From: Archangium sp.
Lineage (GTDB): Bacteria; Myxococcota; Myxococcia; Myxococcales; Myxococcaceae
Length of the DNA stretch: 51,258 bases
NCBI GenBank assembly: GCA_030681645.1
Contig: JAUXRX010000061.1
Coordinates: 1-51,258 of the forward strand
Direction of reading: 5' to 3'
Shown here: in pieces, positions 26,298 through 35,678 of the stretch
Position numbering within the stretch: position 1 is the stretch's first letter
Layout: every line of letters starts with the position of its first letter
Position numbers and translations under genes: made by a program
The notes under the pieces: generated by a model
Database searches by the model: none
What the model was told of the DNA's origin: nothing
The model's input: only the letters and a program-made list of their open reading frames with translations

Positions 26298-27270
26298 TTT
26301 CGACACTGCGCTTCAGCAGGCCGACGCGACGCTGCAGGCGCGCGGCATGCCCCGTGACGCGAAGCTGCGCCTCGATGCCCGCCTGTTCGCCCCGCCGCCG
26401 CAGCGCCTCGCCATGACCCTGGTCGCCGCAGTGAGCGTGGCGGTCGGCTTCGTGGTCGTCGCCTGGCTGGCCCCGCGCCCGCCTCCGATGGTGGGCGGGT
26501 TCACCGTCACCGCCGCCGAGCTCGGTCACGTGCAGGTCAGCGCCGAGGCCGCGGTGACGCTGGCCGAGGGCAGCGCGATGCTCGACGAAGCGCGCGGCCT
26601 CAAGGTCAGCTCGCTCGACGCGTCCACGCTGCGCAAGGAAACGCGCGGCGTTCGCATCTTGAACGGCCGCGCCACCTTCGAGGTGCAGAAGGTCACTGCG
26701 GGCCGCCAGCCGGTGCGGGTGCTGGTGTCGGGCGGCGCGATCGAGGTGCGCGGCACGCGCTTCACCGTCACCGAGCGCGGCGCGGGCGGCGAGGTGCTGC
26801 TGCACGAGGGGCAGATCGTCTTTCTCGGCGCCGACGGCCTCGAGCACCGGGTGCAGCCGGGCGAGACGTTCGCGTGGCCGCTGCCGGGGCCGCCGCCGCC
26901 GCCGCCAGAACTGGACGAGCTCGAGCCCCTGCCCCCGCTGCGGCCGCGCCAGACCACGAAGTCGCAGGAGATCGACTGGCGCGAGTTCGATCGCCGCGTG
27001 CACGCCGAGGCGGTGATCACCGAGCTGACGCAGCTGCGCCGCAGCGGCGCGTGGACAGACGCGGTGAAGCTGCTCGAGCGCGAGCTCAGCCGCGGCGCGC
27101 CGGACACCCGGGAGCGCCTCTCGTTCGAGCTGGGGCTGATCTACGCGTGGCAGCTCAAGGACAGCGCCGCGGCGTGCGCGCACTGGGCGCAACACCGCCA
27201 GGAATATCCCGGCGGCCGGTTCGCCGCCGAGGTCGAGCGCGCCGCGGCCACGCTGGGGTGCGCACCTTGA
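26287..27270 (+). CDS. FecR-domain transmembrane regulator (candidate anti-sigma factor)
   Basis: 327 residues. A cytosolic ~38-residue N terminus is followed by one membrane segment (about 39-60, LAMTLVAAVSVAVGFVVVAW). The FecR-like beta domain spans about 75-195 (VTLAEGSAMLDEARG, VRVLVSGGAIEVRGTRFTV, GGEVLLHEGQIVFL). A Pro-rich linker leads to a TPR-like helical tail (about 240-325). FecR proteins sense envelope signals and control a partner ECF sigma factor, here the overlapping upstream gene. The cytosolic part is short and lacks a clear zinc-binding anti-sigma motif, so the mode of sigma control is uncertain. A palindromic repeat begins 3 bp after the stop. Confidence 0.85.
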   Translation: MPRDFDTALQQADATLQARGMPRDAKLRLDARLFAPPPQRLAMTLVAAVSVAVGFVVVAWLAPRPPPMVGGFTVTAAELGHVQVSAEAAVTLAEGSAMLDEARGLKVSSLDASTLRKETRGVRILNGRATFEVQKVTAGRQPVRVLVSGGAIEVRGTRFTVTERGAGGEVLLHEGQIVFLGADGLEHRVQPGETFAWPLPGPPPPPPELDELEPLPPLRPRQTTKSQEIDWREFDRRVHAEAVITELTQLRRSGAWTDAVKLLERELSRGAPDTRERLSFELGLIYAWQLKDSAAACAHWAQHRQEYPGGRFAAEVERAAATLGCAP

Positions 27271-27272
27271 AA

Positions 27273-27384
27273 CCTCTCCCTGCGCAGCGGGGAGAGGTCG
27301 GCCGAAGGCCGGGTGAGGGGCGCTTTGGACGGTCGGCCCCTCACCCCAGCCCTCTCCCCGCTGCGCCCGCTGCGCAGGGAGAGG
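27273..27384. repeat. REP/MITE-like palindrome, family 1 copy A
   Basis: The outer arm CCTCTCCCTGCGCAGCGGGG (27273 onward) pairs with the inverted copy ending at 27384, apart from a 9-nt duplication (CCGCTGCGC) in the right arm. An inner arm GGGTGAGGGGC pairs with GCCCCTCACCC. The same structure occurs at 49105-49209. It fills the gap between the FecR gene stop and the next frame, and may act as a bidirectional transcription terminator. Confidence 0.85.
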
Positions 27385-27389
27385 GAGCA

Positions 27390-28781
27390 ATTCTGCTCCT
27401 GTTCCTTCTCACCGCCGGCTGCCTCGATGTCGTCGAGCACGGCATCACCGTCGGCCTCACCGTTCGCACCACCAACTGCGAGAACGCGAGCGTCATCGCA
27501 GGCGCCACCCAGCTCCACCTCACCGCGAAGTCCGGCGAGGCGGTGCTGCTCGATCGCACCGCGCCGATCGAGTCCATCCCCCGCGCGCTCGGACTGCCAG
27601 AAAGCACCGACGCGGTCCTGCGAGTCGAAGCACTCGACGCCACCGGCAAGGTGCTCGCCCGCGGCACCTCGCTCCACTTCCCCGTCGCCGTCACTCCAAT
27701 CACCCAGGTCAGCGTGCAACTGCACCCCGTCGACGGCTTCTCCCGCGTGTGCGCCACGCTGGGCAGCGCGCGCGCGTTTCACACCGCCACGGCCCTCGCC
27801 GACGGGCGGGTGTTGCTCGTGGGAGGCCAGGGCAACGCCGGGGAAGCCCTGAGCTCGATGGAGGTGCTCGGTGACGTCGAGGTGCGAGACGTGGGGCCGC
27901 TGGCGCTGCGGGCCCAGGGCAACGTGTACCGGTTGCCGCGCGCGCACCACGCCGCGGTCGCCGGCAACTCGGGCCAGGTGATCATCGCCGGCGGGGAGAC
28001 AGGGCTGGCCCTGCTCAGCTCGGTGCTCTTCATCGATCCGACCGTCGACTTCGGCATCGGCGCGCTGGCGCCCCAACTTCAGCTGGAACATCCCACCCGC
28101 ACCCGCCACGCCGCGTTCAGGCTGGACTCGAAGGTGTTCCTCCTCGGAGGCAACACCACTGAGCTCGGCCAGGCCATCGCCAACCCCAGCGTCGCGCGCC
28201 TCGACCTGGCCACGAACCAGCTCGAGTCCGTCTCCACCCTTCCTTCACCCCGGCGCGACGCCGCGCTCGCGCAGCTCGGCACGCTCGCCGTGGTGGCTGG
28301 CGGCCTCGAGCTCTCCGCGCCCTCTGCGCGCGTGGACGTGGTGCGGCTGGGCTCGTCAGCGCTCCCCGCGCAGTTGACGCTCACGACCGCGAGGACGCGC
28401 GCGACCGCGGTCGCGGTGGGTGACCGGGTGCTCGTCGCCGGGGGCCTCGATCGGCGCGGCGCGCCCCTGACGTCGACCGAGTGGATCAGCCCGGGAGCGG
28501 TCGAGCCCGGGCCGGCGATCACCGCGCGCGCTGAGCCGTGCGCCGTCGCGCTGCCCGGAGGCCAGGCGCTGCTCGTGGGAGGCGTGGGCGCCACGGGTCC
28601 GAGCGGCGCGGCAGAGCGGGTGAACGCAGACGGCACGGCCGTCGCCCTCACCTTCCCCGGCGCCGCGCGCCACGGCCACGCCTGCCTCGCGCTCGAAGAC
28701 GGGACCGTGCTCATCATCGGCGGGCTCGACGTGGCCGATCGCCCGCTCGACGACGTGTGGCGCTACACGCCAGCGCCGTGA
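27390..28781 (+). CDS. Kelch-repeat lipoprotein
   Basis: About 463 residues. The frame has no ATG or GTG before its lipoprotein signal (ILLLFLLTAGC), so translation must begin at ATT 27390 or CTG 27393, only 5-8 bp after the palindromic repeat, whose GGGAGAGGGAG end would serve as ribosome-binding site; the original 5' end may have been replaced. After a ~110-residue beta domain come seven kelch-type motifs, each with a V.GG core: RVLLVGGQG, QVIIAGGETG, KVFLLGGNT, LAVVAGGLE, RVLVAGGLD, ALLVGGVGA, TVLIIGGLD. This predicts a seven-bladed propeller on a lipid anchor, usually a ligand-binding scaffold. It probably belongs with the ECF/FecR operon. Confidence 0.75.
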   Translation: MLLLFLLTAGCLDVVEHGITVGLTVRTTNCENASVIAGATQLHLTAKSGEAVLLDRTAPIESIPRALGLPESTDAVLRVEALDATGKVLARGTSLHFPVAVTPITQVSVQLHPVDGFSRVCATLGSARAFHTATALADGRVLLVGGQGNAGEALSSMEVLGDVEVRDVGPLALRAQGNVYRLPRAHHAAVAGNSGQVIIAGGETGLALLSSVLFIDPTVDFGIGALAPQLQLEHPTRTRHAAFRLDSKVFLLGGNTTELGQAIANPSVARLDLATNQLESVSTLPSPRRDAALAQLGTLAVVAGGLELSAPSARVDVVRLGSSALPAQLTLTTARTRATAVAVGDRVLVAGGLDRRGAPLTSTEWISPGAVEPGPAITARAEPCAVALPGGQALLVGGVGATGPSGAAERVNADGTAVALTFPGAARHGHACLALEDGTVLIIGGLDVADRPLDDVWRYTPAP

Positions 28782-28930
28782 ATCGAGCCTCCACTGAGCT
28801 CTTCCTGTTCTTCGGAGCCGCCTCTCAACTGGGCCGGCCATCCGACCCGGCCAAGGGACCCGTCACCCGGGCGAGACGGGCTTCGCTCCCGACTTCCGCT
28901 GCGAACGCGCGCTGCTACGATCGACCACCA

Positions 28931-30100
28931 ATGAAGTTCCTCTCGGAAACGAAGCGAAGGCTGTTGGCCCTCTTCACGCTGACGGTGATGGGCGGTTGCG
29001 AGTGCCAGAGCTTCCATGTGGCGTTCGTCGAGCTCACGGTTTCCTCCGCTGGCGTGCACGCAGGCGTCTTGCGCATCGCTTCAGACAACGACACCTTCCA
29101 GCACTCGAACGCGCGCCGTTCGGCCTGGCTGATCTCGCCTACGGCCAGCACGGAGTCGGTGGTCGAGCGCGCGTTCAATCCCTCGCTGTACCCCACGTTC
29201 GTCAGCCCCACCTTCAAGCCGGTGCTGCTCGACGACACCCTGTGGATGGCGCTCAACGGCACGCTGGACGGCAGCACGCCCTTCGTCGAGACGCGCCTGC
29301 TGGCCGGGAAGACCCAGGTCGCCACGCTCGAGCGGGTCGCCCAGGGCGACTTCGGGCGAACGAGCGATGGTCGCCACGTCTACCTCTACATCACCAAGGA
29401 CGACGAGGTGCGCCTGTGGTCGCGCGACGGTGCCGCCGACCCGGTCGACGTGAGAATCGACGAGCTGAGCCTGCCGATGACGAGGAAGCCAACCGCTCCC
29501 GCGGCGGTGCTGACCGCGAGTTCACCCCGCTTCGTCGCGGCCGTGAATCGCGGCTGGTTTGGCAGCGGCACGAACTTCGGCAACCTCGGCCAGACGCTGC
29601 TGTGGACCGAGGACGGCAGGACCTTTGACGCTGGCGAAGGAATTCCGCGGGCGGTGTGGGCCGACGAGTCGCGACGCCGCGTGGTGCTCAGCCGCCGGGC
29701 CCAGGATCAGAGCTCAAAGCCGCTGGGCGGGGCCTCGCTCCTCGAGACGGTGGTCAGCGACGAGTCGGGTTCGACGGTGCTGGCGGTCGACACCTATCGC
29801 GACGCGACGACGGTGCTCTGCTACGGCGCGGGCTTCGACGGCGCGGGCGAGCTGCTGCAGTTGGTCGAGCTCGCGAGCGGCGACCTCGAGTTCACCCAGG
29901 ACGGGCGCACGACGCAAATTCCAGGCAAGCCCGTCCGGCGCACCAGCTGCAGGGTGTTTTGGGACGGCACGGCCGCCCACGCGGTCTGGCTCGAGGAGGA
30001 GTTCGTGCGCGGCGGTGACACCACGCTCCATGACGTCGTCGTGCGCGATGGCGCGATTCTCCGCTCGCGCGAGGTGAACCTCACCCTCGGCCCCCCCTGA
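28931..30100 (+). CDS. Lipoprotein of unknown function
   Basis: 389 residues from ATG 28931. The signal peptide ends in a lipobox-like VMGGCECQ (two nearby cysteines). The mature protein is beta-rich with recurring short strand/turn units (GRHVYLYITKDDEVRLWSRDG, GQTLLWTEDGRTFDAG), suggesting a propeller, but without a recognisable repeat family. It lies 119 bp upstream of the second A2M gene on the same strand and might be linked with it. The 149 bp upstream shows only weak hairpins and no gene. Confidence 0.7.
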   Translation: MKFLSETKRRLLALFTLTVMGGCECQSFHVAFVELTVSSAGVHAGVLRIASDNDTFQHSNARRSAWLISPTASTESVVERAFNPSLYPTFVSPTFKPVLLDDTLWMALNGTLDGSTPFVETRLLAGKTQVATLERVAQGDFGRTSDGRHVYLYITKDDEVRLWSRDGAADPVDVRIDELSLPMTRKPTAPAAVLTASSPRFVAAVNRGWFGSGTNFGNLGQTLLWTEDGRTFDAGEGIPRAVWADESRRRVVLSRRAQDQSSKPLGGASLLETVVSDESGSTVLAVDTYRDATTVLCYGAGFDGAGELLQLVELASGDLEFTQDGRTTQIPGKPVRRTSCRVFWDGTAAHAVWLEEEFVRGGDTTLHDVVVRDGAILRSREVNLTLGPP

Positions 30101-30219
30101 GTCGCGAACACACCCCTGATGGACCCCATCAACGGTGTCGGACCGTGTGCGCAAGATCGCAACCTGAGCTCGCGCGTTTCCGTGGTGTCATGTGCGCTTT
30201 CGAACCAGGGGGACCCCCG

Positions 30220-33200
30220 ATGCGACGTCTCTTCGTGCTGGCCGCGCTGGCCGCGGCACTTCCCGCGCTCGCGCAGGACTTCGACGCAGCCAACCGGTAT
30301 CTGCAGGAGCGCTCCTATTCCCGCGCTTGCGAGGCCTTCACCGCGTTCCTGAAGGCGAAGCCCGAAGATGCCCTCGCCCGGGAAGCCTCGGCGAAGAAGG
30401 CCGCGGCGTGCGTACGCGCCGGCAAGGGCTCGTACGAAGAGCTGCGCAAGCTGGGCACGGCAGGAGAGAAGGACTTCCCCCGAGCGGTCGCGATGCACAC
30501 GCTCTGGGAGCGAGGTGAGCAGGGCTTCGACGCCATGGCGCCGCTGCTCAAGCAGGCGATGGGCGAGACGGGGCGCCGGGGCACCGAGGCGCGCTCGATG
30601 CTCGAGAACGCGCTCCTTCGCGAGATGGACAACAACTCGTGGAACGTCCAGCGCCTCGAGAAGCTGACCGAGCTGGGGCTCTCGCTCGACTCGAAGGAAG
30701 AGCTCAACGCGGCGTACCGGTTCCGCCGGGCGCGGGCCCGCCTCAACAACAACCAGAAAGTCAAGGAGGCCGAGGCCGAGCTCCGCGACGTGGGCAGCGG
30801 GAAGACCGACGTCGCTGACGACGCCATCTACGCCCTGGCCGAGCGGCGGGAGAACGAGTCGAAGTACGTCGAGGCGCTCGAGCTCTTCGACGAGATCGTC
30901 AAGCGCTTCTCCCCCACCACCAGCAACATGCGCAGCAGCGCCGAGAGCCACGCCGCCAACATCCGCCGGCCGTCGCTGTCGGTGAGCGTGCCCAACAACG
31001 AGCTGCCCGGGGTGCGGCCGCAGGTCTACGTGAGCTTCCGCAACGTGAAGAACGCGAGGTGGGCCCTCAAGCGCGCCGATCCGCTCTCGATCCCCGCGGG
31101 CACCTGGCCCTCGGATCCCTCGAACTTCACCGGTGCCCCGGTGAAGAGCTGGACCTCGACGCTCTCGGCCCCGAGCAGGTACGCGCCGGGCAGCACCCAC
31201 TTCGATCTCGACGCCACCGAGCCCGGGCTCTACGTGATCGAGGTGGCCGCCGACGGCGAGACCAGCCACACCTGGGCGCTCATCAGCCAGCACGTGGTGG
31301 TGGCGAAGACCGATCGCACCCAGGTGGTGGTCGCCGCCTTCGACGTGGAGACCGGCCAGGCGCAGCCCGACGCCGACGTCGCGCTCTACCTGTACCGGAG
31401 CAGCGGCACGCACCAGAAGCTCACGGGCAAGACCAACGCCTCCGGTATCGCCACCTTCAAGACCGAGCACACCAACGACTCGATGGTGGTGTGGACGAAG
31501 AAGGGCCCGCACATCGCGTGGTCGAGCGCGGGCGGCTCGTACTGGCAGAACTACAACCGCGAGCACCTGGCGTACGTGATGACCGATCGCCCGCTCTACA
31601 AGCCGGGCGAGACGGTGGGGCTCAAGCTCTTCCTCCGCAGCCGCGAGGGCGGGCCGTCGACGCCGCTCTCGGGCACGAAGGCCTGGGTGCGGGTGACGGA
31701 CCCCAACGGGAAGCAGATGGTGCGCGAGGCGCTCACCACCAACGCGTTCGGCACCGCAAGCTTCACCCTCGCGCTGGACAAGAAGGTGACGCTGGGCGCG
31801 TACAACGTGCAGGTCGAGGGAGAGAACCAGTACTTCACCCAGACGTCGTCACCGTTCCGCGTCGAGGAATACAAGCCGCCCGAATACATCGTGTCGGTCG
31901 AGGCGCTCGGGAACCCGAAGCCCGGCGACAAGGTGAAGTTCAAGGTGAAGGCGGCCTATTACTCGGGCGGCGCGGTGGCCAACGCCACGGGCCGCGCGCT
32001 GGTGGTGGTGAAGGGCTGGCAGCACCAGTTCGGACCCTGGCCCGACGATCCCGTGCAGGACGCGCAGAACGACGGGTACGGCTACGGCGACGAGGAGGAC
32101 TACAGCTATCGCCGCGGGCGCGGGCGCTACCAGCCCTGGTACGGCCAGTTCGCGCAGCACACGCTGCAGTTCAAGACCGGCGCCGACGGCACGGCCGAGG
32201 TCGAGGCGCCCGCGTACGAAGGCGGCGGCCAGAACCTCGAGTACGCGGTGCAGGTCTTCGTCACCGACAGCTCGCGCCGGGAGATCGCCGGCGGCGGCTC
32301 GATCAAGCTCGCGGTGCAGCCGTTCTTCGTCGACCTGAAGACGGACCACTTCCTGTACCGGCCCGGTGAGCGGGTGACGGTGCGGCTGCGCGCGGAAGAC
32401 GCGAACGGCCGGCCCGCGGATCCCGACGTGGTGCTGCGGCTGATGCGCCTCAACCAGGACGGGCAGACCTCGAAGATCACCGAGACGCGCACCCGCCTGA
32501 GCAAGGGCCTGGGCCGCGCGGTGCTCGACGCCGACGCGGTGGGCCAGGTGCGCATCGAGGTGCTCGACGGCTCGCAGGCGTCGGAGGCGGTGATCGCCAC
32601 GACCGATCTCTGGCTCACCAGCGACACGAAGCCGATCGTTCCGGGGCCGGGCTTCCAGCTCTTCGTCGATCGCGCGCCGCTCAAGGTGGGCGACAACCTG
32701 CGGGTGCTGGTCGCGGGGAACAAGGCGGGGGGCCACGTGCTGCTCACGCTCGAGAGCGACGTGCTCGCGGCGGTGCAGATGGTCGAGCTCAAGGGCCGCG
32801 CGCGGTTCGTCGAGTTCAAGCTGCCCGCCGACGTCTCGCCCAACGGCTGGCTGCACGCGTTCCGCTTCGAAGACGTGCAGATGCACCAGCAGCAGTTGCC
32901 CTTCCGGGTGAAGGGCAGCGAGGTGGAGCTCGGCGTCGACGTCGACTTCGGCCGCGCGTCAGCCGAGCCGGGGAGCGCGGTGACCGCGGTGGTGAAGACG
33001 AAGGGCGCAGCGCAGGGCCTCGCACTCGAAACCGCGCTCACCGTCGTCGACGAGTCGCTCTTCGCCATCGCCCCCGAGCGGAAGGACTTCCTCTCGTTCT
33101 TCGGGCGCACCAACCGGCAGCAGCGGGTGACGACGTACAACTCGTACAACCAGCGCTACCACCGCGCGCGGCCCGTGGTGGTCGCGGTCAAGCAGCAACC

Positions 33201-35517
33201 CTCGCCCGAGAAGAGCCCCGACTCGCCGAACACCGAAGATCGGGAACGCGACTCGGATAAGAAGGCGCTGGCGGCTCCGCCGTCGTCGTCTCCGGCGAGG
33301 GGCATGGCGGCCGCAGAAATGGACGACTCCGGTGGGATGGGGCGGCGATCGGAGGAGAAGTCGAAGAAGGAAGCGGCCGAACCGGTCGAGACGCCGAGCG
33401 GCGCAGAGCGTCAGCGCGGAGAGGAGCCGATCAAGGTGCGGTCTGACTTCAGCACCTCTGCCGGTTGGTACGCGCAGCTCGCCTCGAAGTCCGGCGCGCC
33501 GCTGAGCCAGAGCCTCAAGCTCAAGGACTCGCTCACCTCGTGGAAGGCGGTGGCGACGGTCGTGTCCGAGGGCCCGAACCTGGGCCAGGGCAGCACGCAG
33601 ATCCGCACCGCGAAGCCGTTGATGGTGCGCCTGCAGGCCCCGCGCTTCTTCGTCGAGGGCGACGAGGTGGTGCTCTCGGCGGTGGTGGAGAGCCACCTGG
33701 CGAAGGCGGCCGACATCGAGGTGATCATCAGCGCGCCCGGCTTCAAGGAGCTGTCGCCCGGCCGCAAGACCGTGCGCGTCGAGCCTGAGCAGGTGCTGCG
33801 CGTCGACGCGAAGTTCAAGGTGGTCGACCTCGGCGAGCGCACCATACGCGCCACGGTGAGGGGGGGCGGCACGTCCGACGGCATGGAATGGAAGCTGCCG
33901 GCCTTCGTGCACGGCTCGGCCCAGCGGCAGTTCTTCGCGGGGCGGGTGAAGGACACCCAGAGCTTCGAGTTCGAGCTGCCCGAGAAGCGCAAGGCGTCGC
34001 TCACGAAGATCGAGCTGAGCCTCTCGCCCACGCTGCTGGCGGTGATGTTCGACGCCCTGCCCTATCTCGCGGAGTACCCGTACGGCTGCGTGGAGCAGAC
34101 GCTGTCGCGCTTCGTGCCGGCGACGATCGCCCGGCGCGCGGTGAAGGACCTGAGCCTGCCCGCCACGCGCGTGCCCGCGAACCTCGACGACATGGTGCTC
34201 AAGGGGCTGCAGCGGCTCTACGACTTCCAGCACGGTGACGGTGGCTGGGGCTGGTGGAGCAGCGACACCACCAACCTGTGGATGACGGCGTACGTGGTGT
34301 CGTCACTCTCGCTGGCGAAGTCGGCCGGGCTGGACGTGAAGGCCGACGTGATCGCTCGTGGCCGCGAGTACCTCAAGGGACACCTGGGCGAGGCGCTCAA
34401 CTCGCCTGAGACGCACGCGTACATGGTCTACGCGCTGGCCAGCACGGGCGGAGTGCCGAAGCCGGCGCTCGACACGGCGTACTCGCGGCGCACCGGCCTC
34501 ACGCCGCGGGCCCGGGCCCAGCTCGCGCTGGCGCTGCTCCACTTGAACGATCCCCGCGCGCGGGTGGCGGTGGAGAACCTGGATGACGTGGTGAAAGCCG
34601 CGCAGTCGCGGCCGGACGCCGCGGTGGGCGAGGCGAACGACATCTGGAGCACCTCGGCCGCGATCGAGGCCACCGCGTTCACGCTGATGGCGTACGCGCG
34701 CTACGACCTCAAGTCGCCGTTGATCGGGCCGCTGACGGACTTCCTGGTGCTGCGTCGAAACGGCGGGCGGTGGCGCAACACGCGCGACACGGCGTTCGCG
34801 GTGTACGCGCTGGCGGATCTCGCGCGGAGGGAAGGGGCTGCGAACAAGTCGGGCGTGTTCGTGGTGATGGTCAACGGGAAGGAAGTGAAGCGCGTGGCCT
34901 ACAACAAGGGCGGGCTCGAGCTGACCTCGCCGGTGGTGCTGGGTGATGCCGCGTTCAAGGCCGGGAAGAACACCATCCAGGTGAAGCACGACGGCGCGGG
35001 CACCGGGTACTACGGGGCCATCGCCGACGTGTTCAACATGAACGACTTCATCAAGGGCATCGGCGGCGACGTGAAGGTGAAGCGCACATACACGATGCTG
35101 GGCAAGCCGAGCACCGATCGCCCGGCGCCCACGAGCGCGGAGTACGGCATGCCGGTCGAGTCGGGCGTGCGCGTGCGGGTCGACCTGGAGATCACCGCGA
35201 ACAAGGCGGTGGAGTTCGTGATGGTGGAGGACCTCAAGGCGGCTGGGTTCGAGGCGGTGATCCTGCAGTCGGGTCCGGCGGTGTGTAACTACGCGTGCGC
35301 TCACGCAGAGCTGCGCACGGATCGGGTGGCGATGTTCCTGACGCAGATCCCGGTGGGGGTGACGAAGGTGTCGTACGAGCTTCGCGCCGAGGTGCCGGGG
35401 CGGTTCGCGGCCCTGCCCGCTCGCGTCGAGGCGATGTACGCGCCGGAGATCACCGCGACGGCGGATGAGATGCGGTTCGAGGTGCGCGATGCGCCGGACG
35501 GCCAGGTGGCGCGCTGA
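30220..35517 (+). CDS. Second giant alpha-2-macroglobulin family protein (A2M-2), thioester motif kept
   Basis: 1,765 residues from ATG 30220; an upstream extension to 30145 lacks a signal. A signal peptide (RRLFVLAALAAALPALA) without lipobox predicts export. The N-terminal ~240 residues are helical and TPR-like (ANRYLQERSYSRACEAF). The MG2 motif MTDRPLYKPGETVGLK is near residue 455. A long charged, Pro/Ser/Glu-rich linker (about 987-1070) precedes the A2M domain (residue ~1072 on) and is a candidate bait region. The thioester domain has C1290-V-E-Q1293 in EYPYGCVEQT, and the C-terminal domain ends EAMYAPEITATAD. It is expected to trap and crosslink proteases. It is divergent enough from A2M-1 to be an old paralogue rather than a recent copy. 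No PBP1C gene is nearby. Confidence 0.93.
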   Translation: MRRLFVLAALAAALPALAQDFDAANRYLQERSYSRACEAFTAFLKAKPEDALAREASAKKAAACVRAGKGSYEELRKLGTAGEKDFPRAVAMHTLWERGEQGFDAMAPLLKQAMGETGRRGTEARSMLENALLREMDNNSWNVQRLEKLTELGLSLDSKEELNAAYRFRRARARLNNNQKVKEAEAELRDVGSGKTDVADDAIYALAERRENESKYVEALELFDEIVKRFSPTTSNMRSSAESHAANIRRPSLSVSVPNNELPGVRPQVYVSFRNVKNARWALKRADPLSIPAGTWPSDPSNFTGAPVKSWTSTLSAPSRYAPGSTHFDLDATEPGLYVIEVAADGETSHTWALISQHVVVAKTDRTQVVVAAFDVETGQAQPDADVALYLYRSSGTHQKLTGKTNASGIATFKTEHTNDSMVVWTKKGPHIAWSSAGGSYWQNYNREHLAYVMTDRPLYKPGETVGLKLFLRSREGGPSTPLSGTKAWVRVTDPNGKQMVREALTTNAFGTASFTLALDKKVTLGAYNVQVEGENQYFTQTSSPFRVEEYKPPEYIVSVEALGNPKPGDKVKFKVKAAYYSGGAVANATGRALVVVKGWQHQFGPWPDDPVQDAQNDGYGYGDEEDYSYRRGRGRYQPWYGQFAQHTLQFKTGADGTAEVEAPAYEGGGQNLEYAVQVFVTDSSRREIAGGGSIKLAVQPFFVDLKTDHFLYRPGERVTVRLRAEDANGRPADPDVVLRLMRLNQDGQTSKITETRTRLSKGLGRAVLDADAVGQVRIEVLDGSQASEAVIATTDLWLTSDTKPIVPGPGFQLFVDRAPLKVGDNLRVLVAGNKAGGHVLLTLESDVLAAVQMVELKGRARFVEFKLPADVSPNGWLHAFRFEDVQMHQQQLPFRVKGSEVELGVDVDFGRASAEPGSAVTAVVKTKGAAQGLALETALTVVDESLFAIAPERKDFLSFFGRTNRQQRVTTYNSYNQRYHRARPVVVAVKQQPSPEKSPDSPNTEDRERDSDKKALAAPPSSSPARGMAAAEMDDSGGMGRRSEEKSKKEAAEPVETPSGAERQRGEEPIKVRSDFSTSAGWYAQLASKSGAPLSQSLKLKDSLTSWKAVATVVSEGPNLGQGSTQIRTAKPLMVRLQAPRFFVEGDEVVLSAVVESHLAKAADIEVIISAPGFKELSPGRKTVRVEPEQVLRVDAKFKVVDLGERTIRATVRGGGTSDGMEWKLPAFVHGSAQRQFFAGRVKDTQSFEFELPEKRKASLTKIELSLSPTLLAVMFDALPYLAEYPYGCVEQTLSRFVPATIARRAVKDLSLPATRVPANLDDMVLKGLQRLYDFQHGDGGWGWWSSDTTNLWMTAYVVSSLSLAKSAGLDVKADVIARGREYLKGHLGEALNSPETHAYMVYALASTGGVPKPALDTAYSRRTGLTPRARAQLALALLHLNDPRARVAVENLDDVVKAAQSRPDAAVGEANDIWSTSAAIEATAFTLMAYARYDLKSPLIGPLTDFLVLRRNGGRWRNTRDTAFAVYALADLARREGAANKSGVFVVMVNGKEVKRVAYNKGGLELTSPVVLGDAAFKAGKNTIQVKHDGAGTGYYGAIADVFNMNDFIKGIGGDVKVKRTYTMLGKPSTDRPAPTSAEYGMPVESGVRVRVDLEITANKAVEFVMVEDLKAAGFEAVILQSGPAVCNYACAHAELRTDRVAMFLTQIPVGVTKVSYELRAEVPGRFAALPARVEAMYAPEITATADEMRFEVRDAPDGQVAR

Positions 35518-35678
35518 GAAAGGCCTCGAGGGGGCGTGGTGAGCGCGGGCTTCGTCCGTGCTCGTCTCGTGCTGGCCCCTCGACCTCGGGCGAAGATCCG
35601 CACGGGGCGAGGTCAGGGCGGCCCTTCGCAGACCATGTAATGAACCATTCGCTGCGTCTTCTGGGAGAGGCCGGAGGT

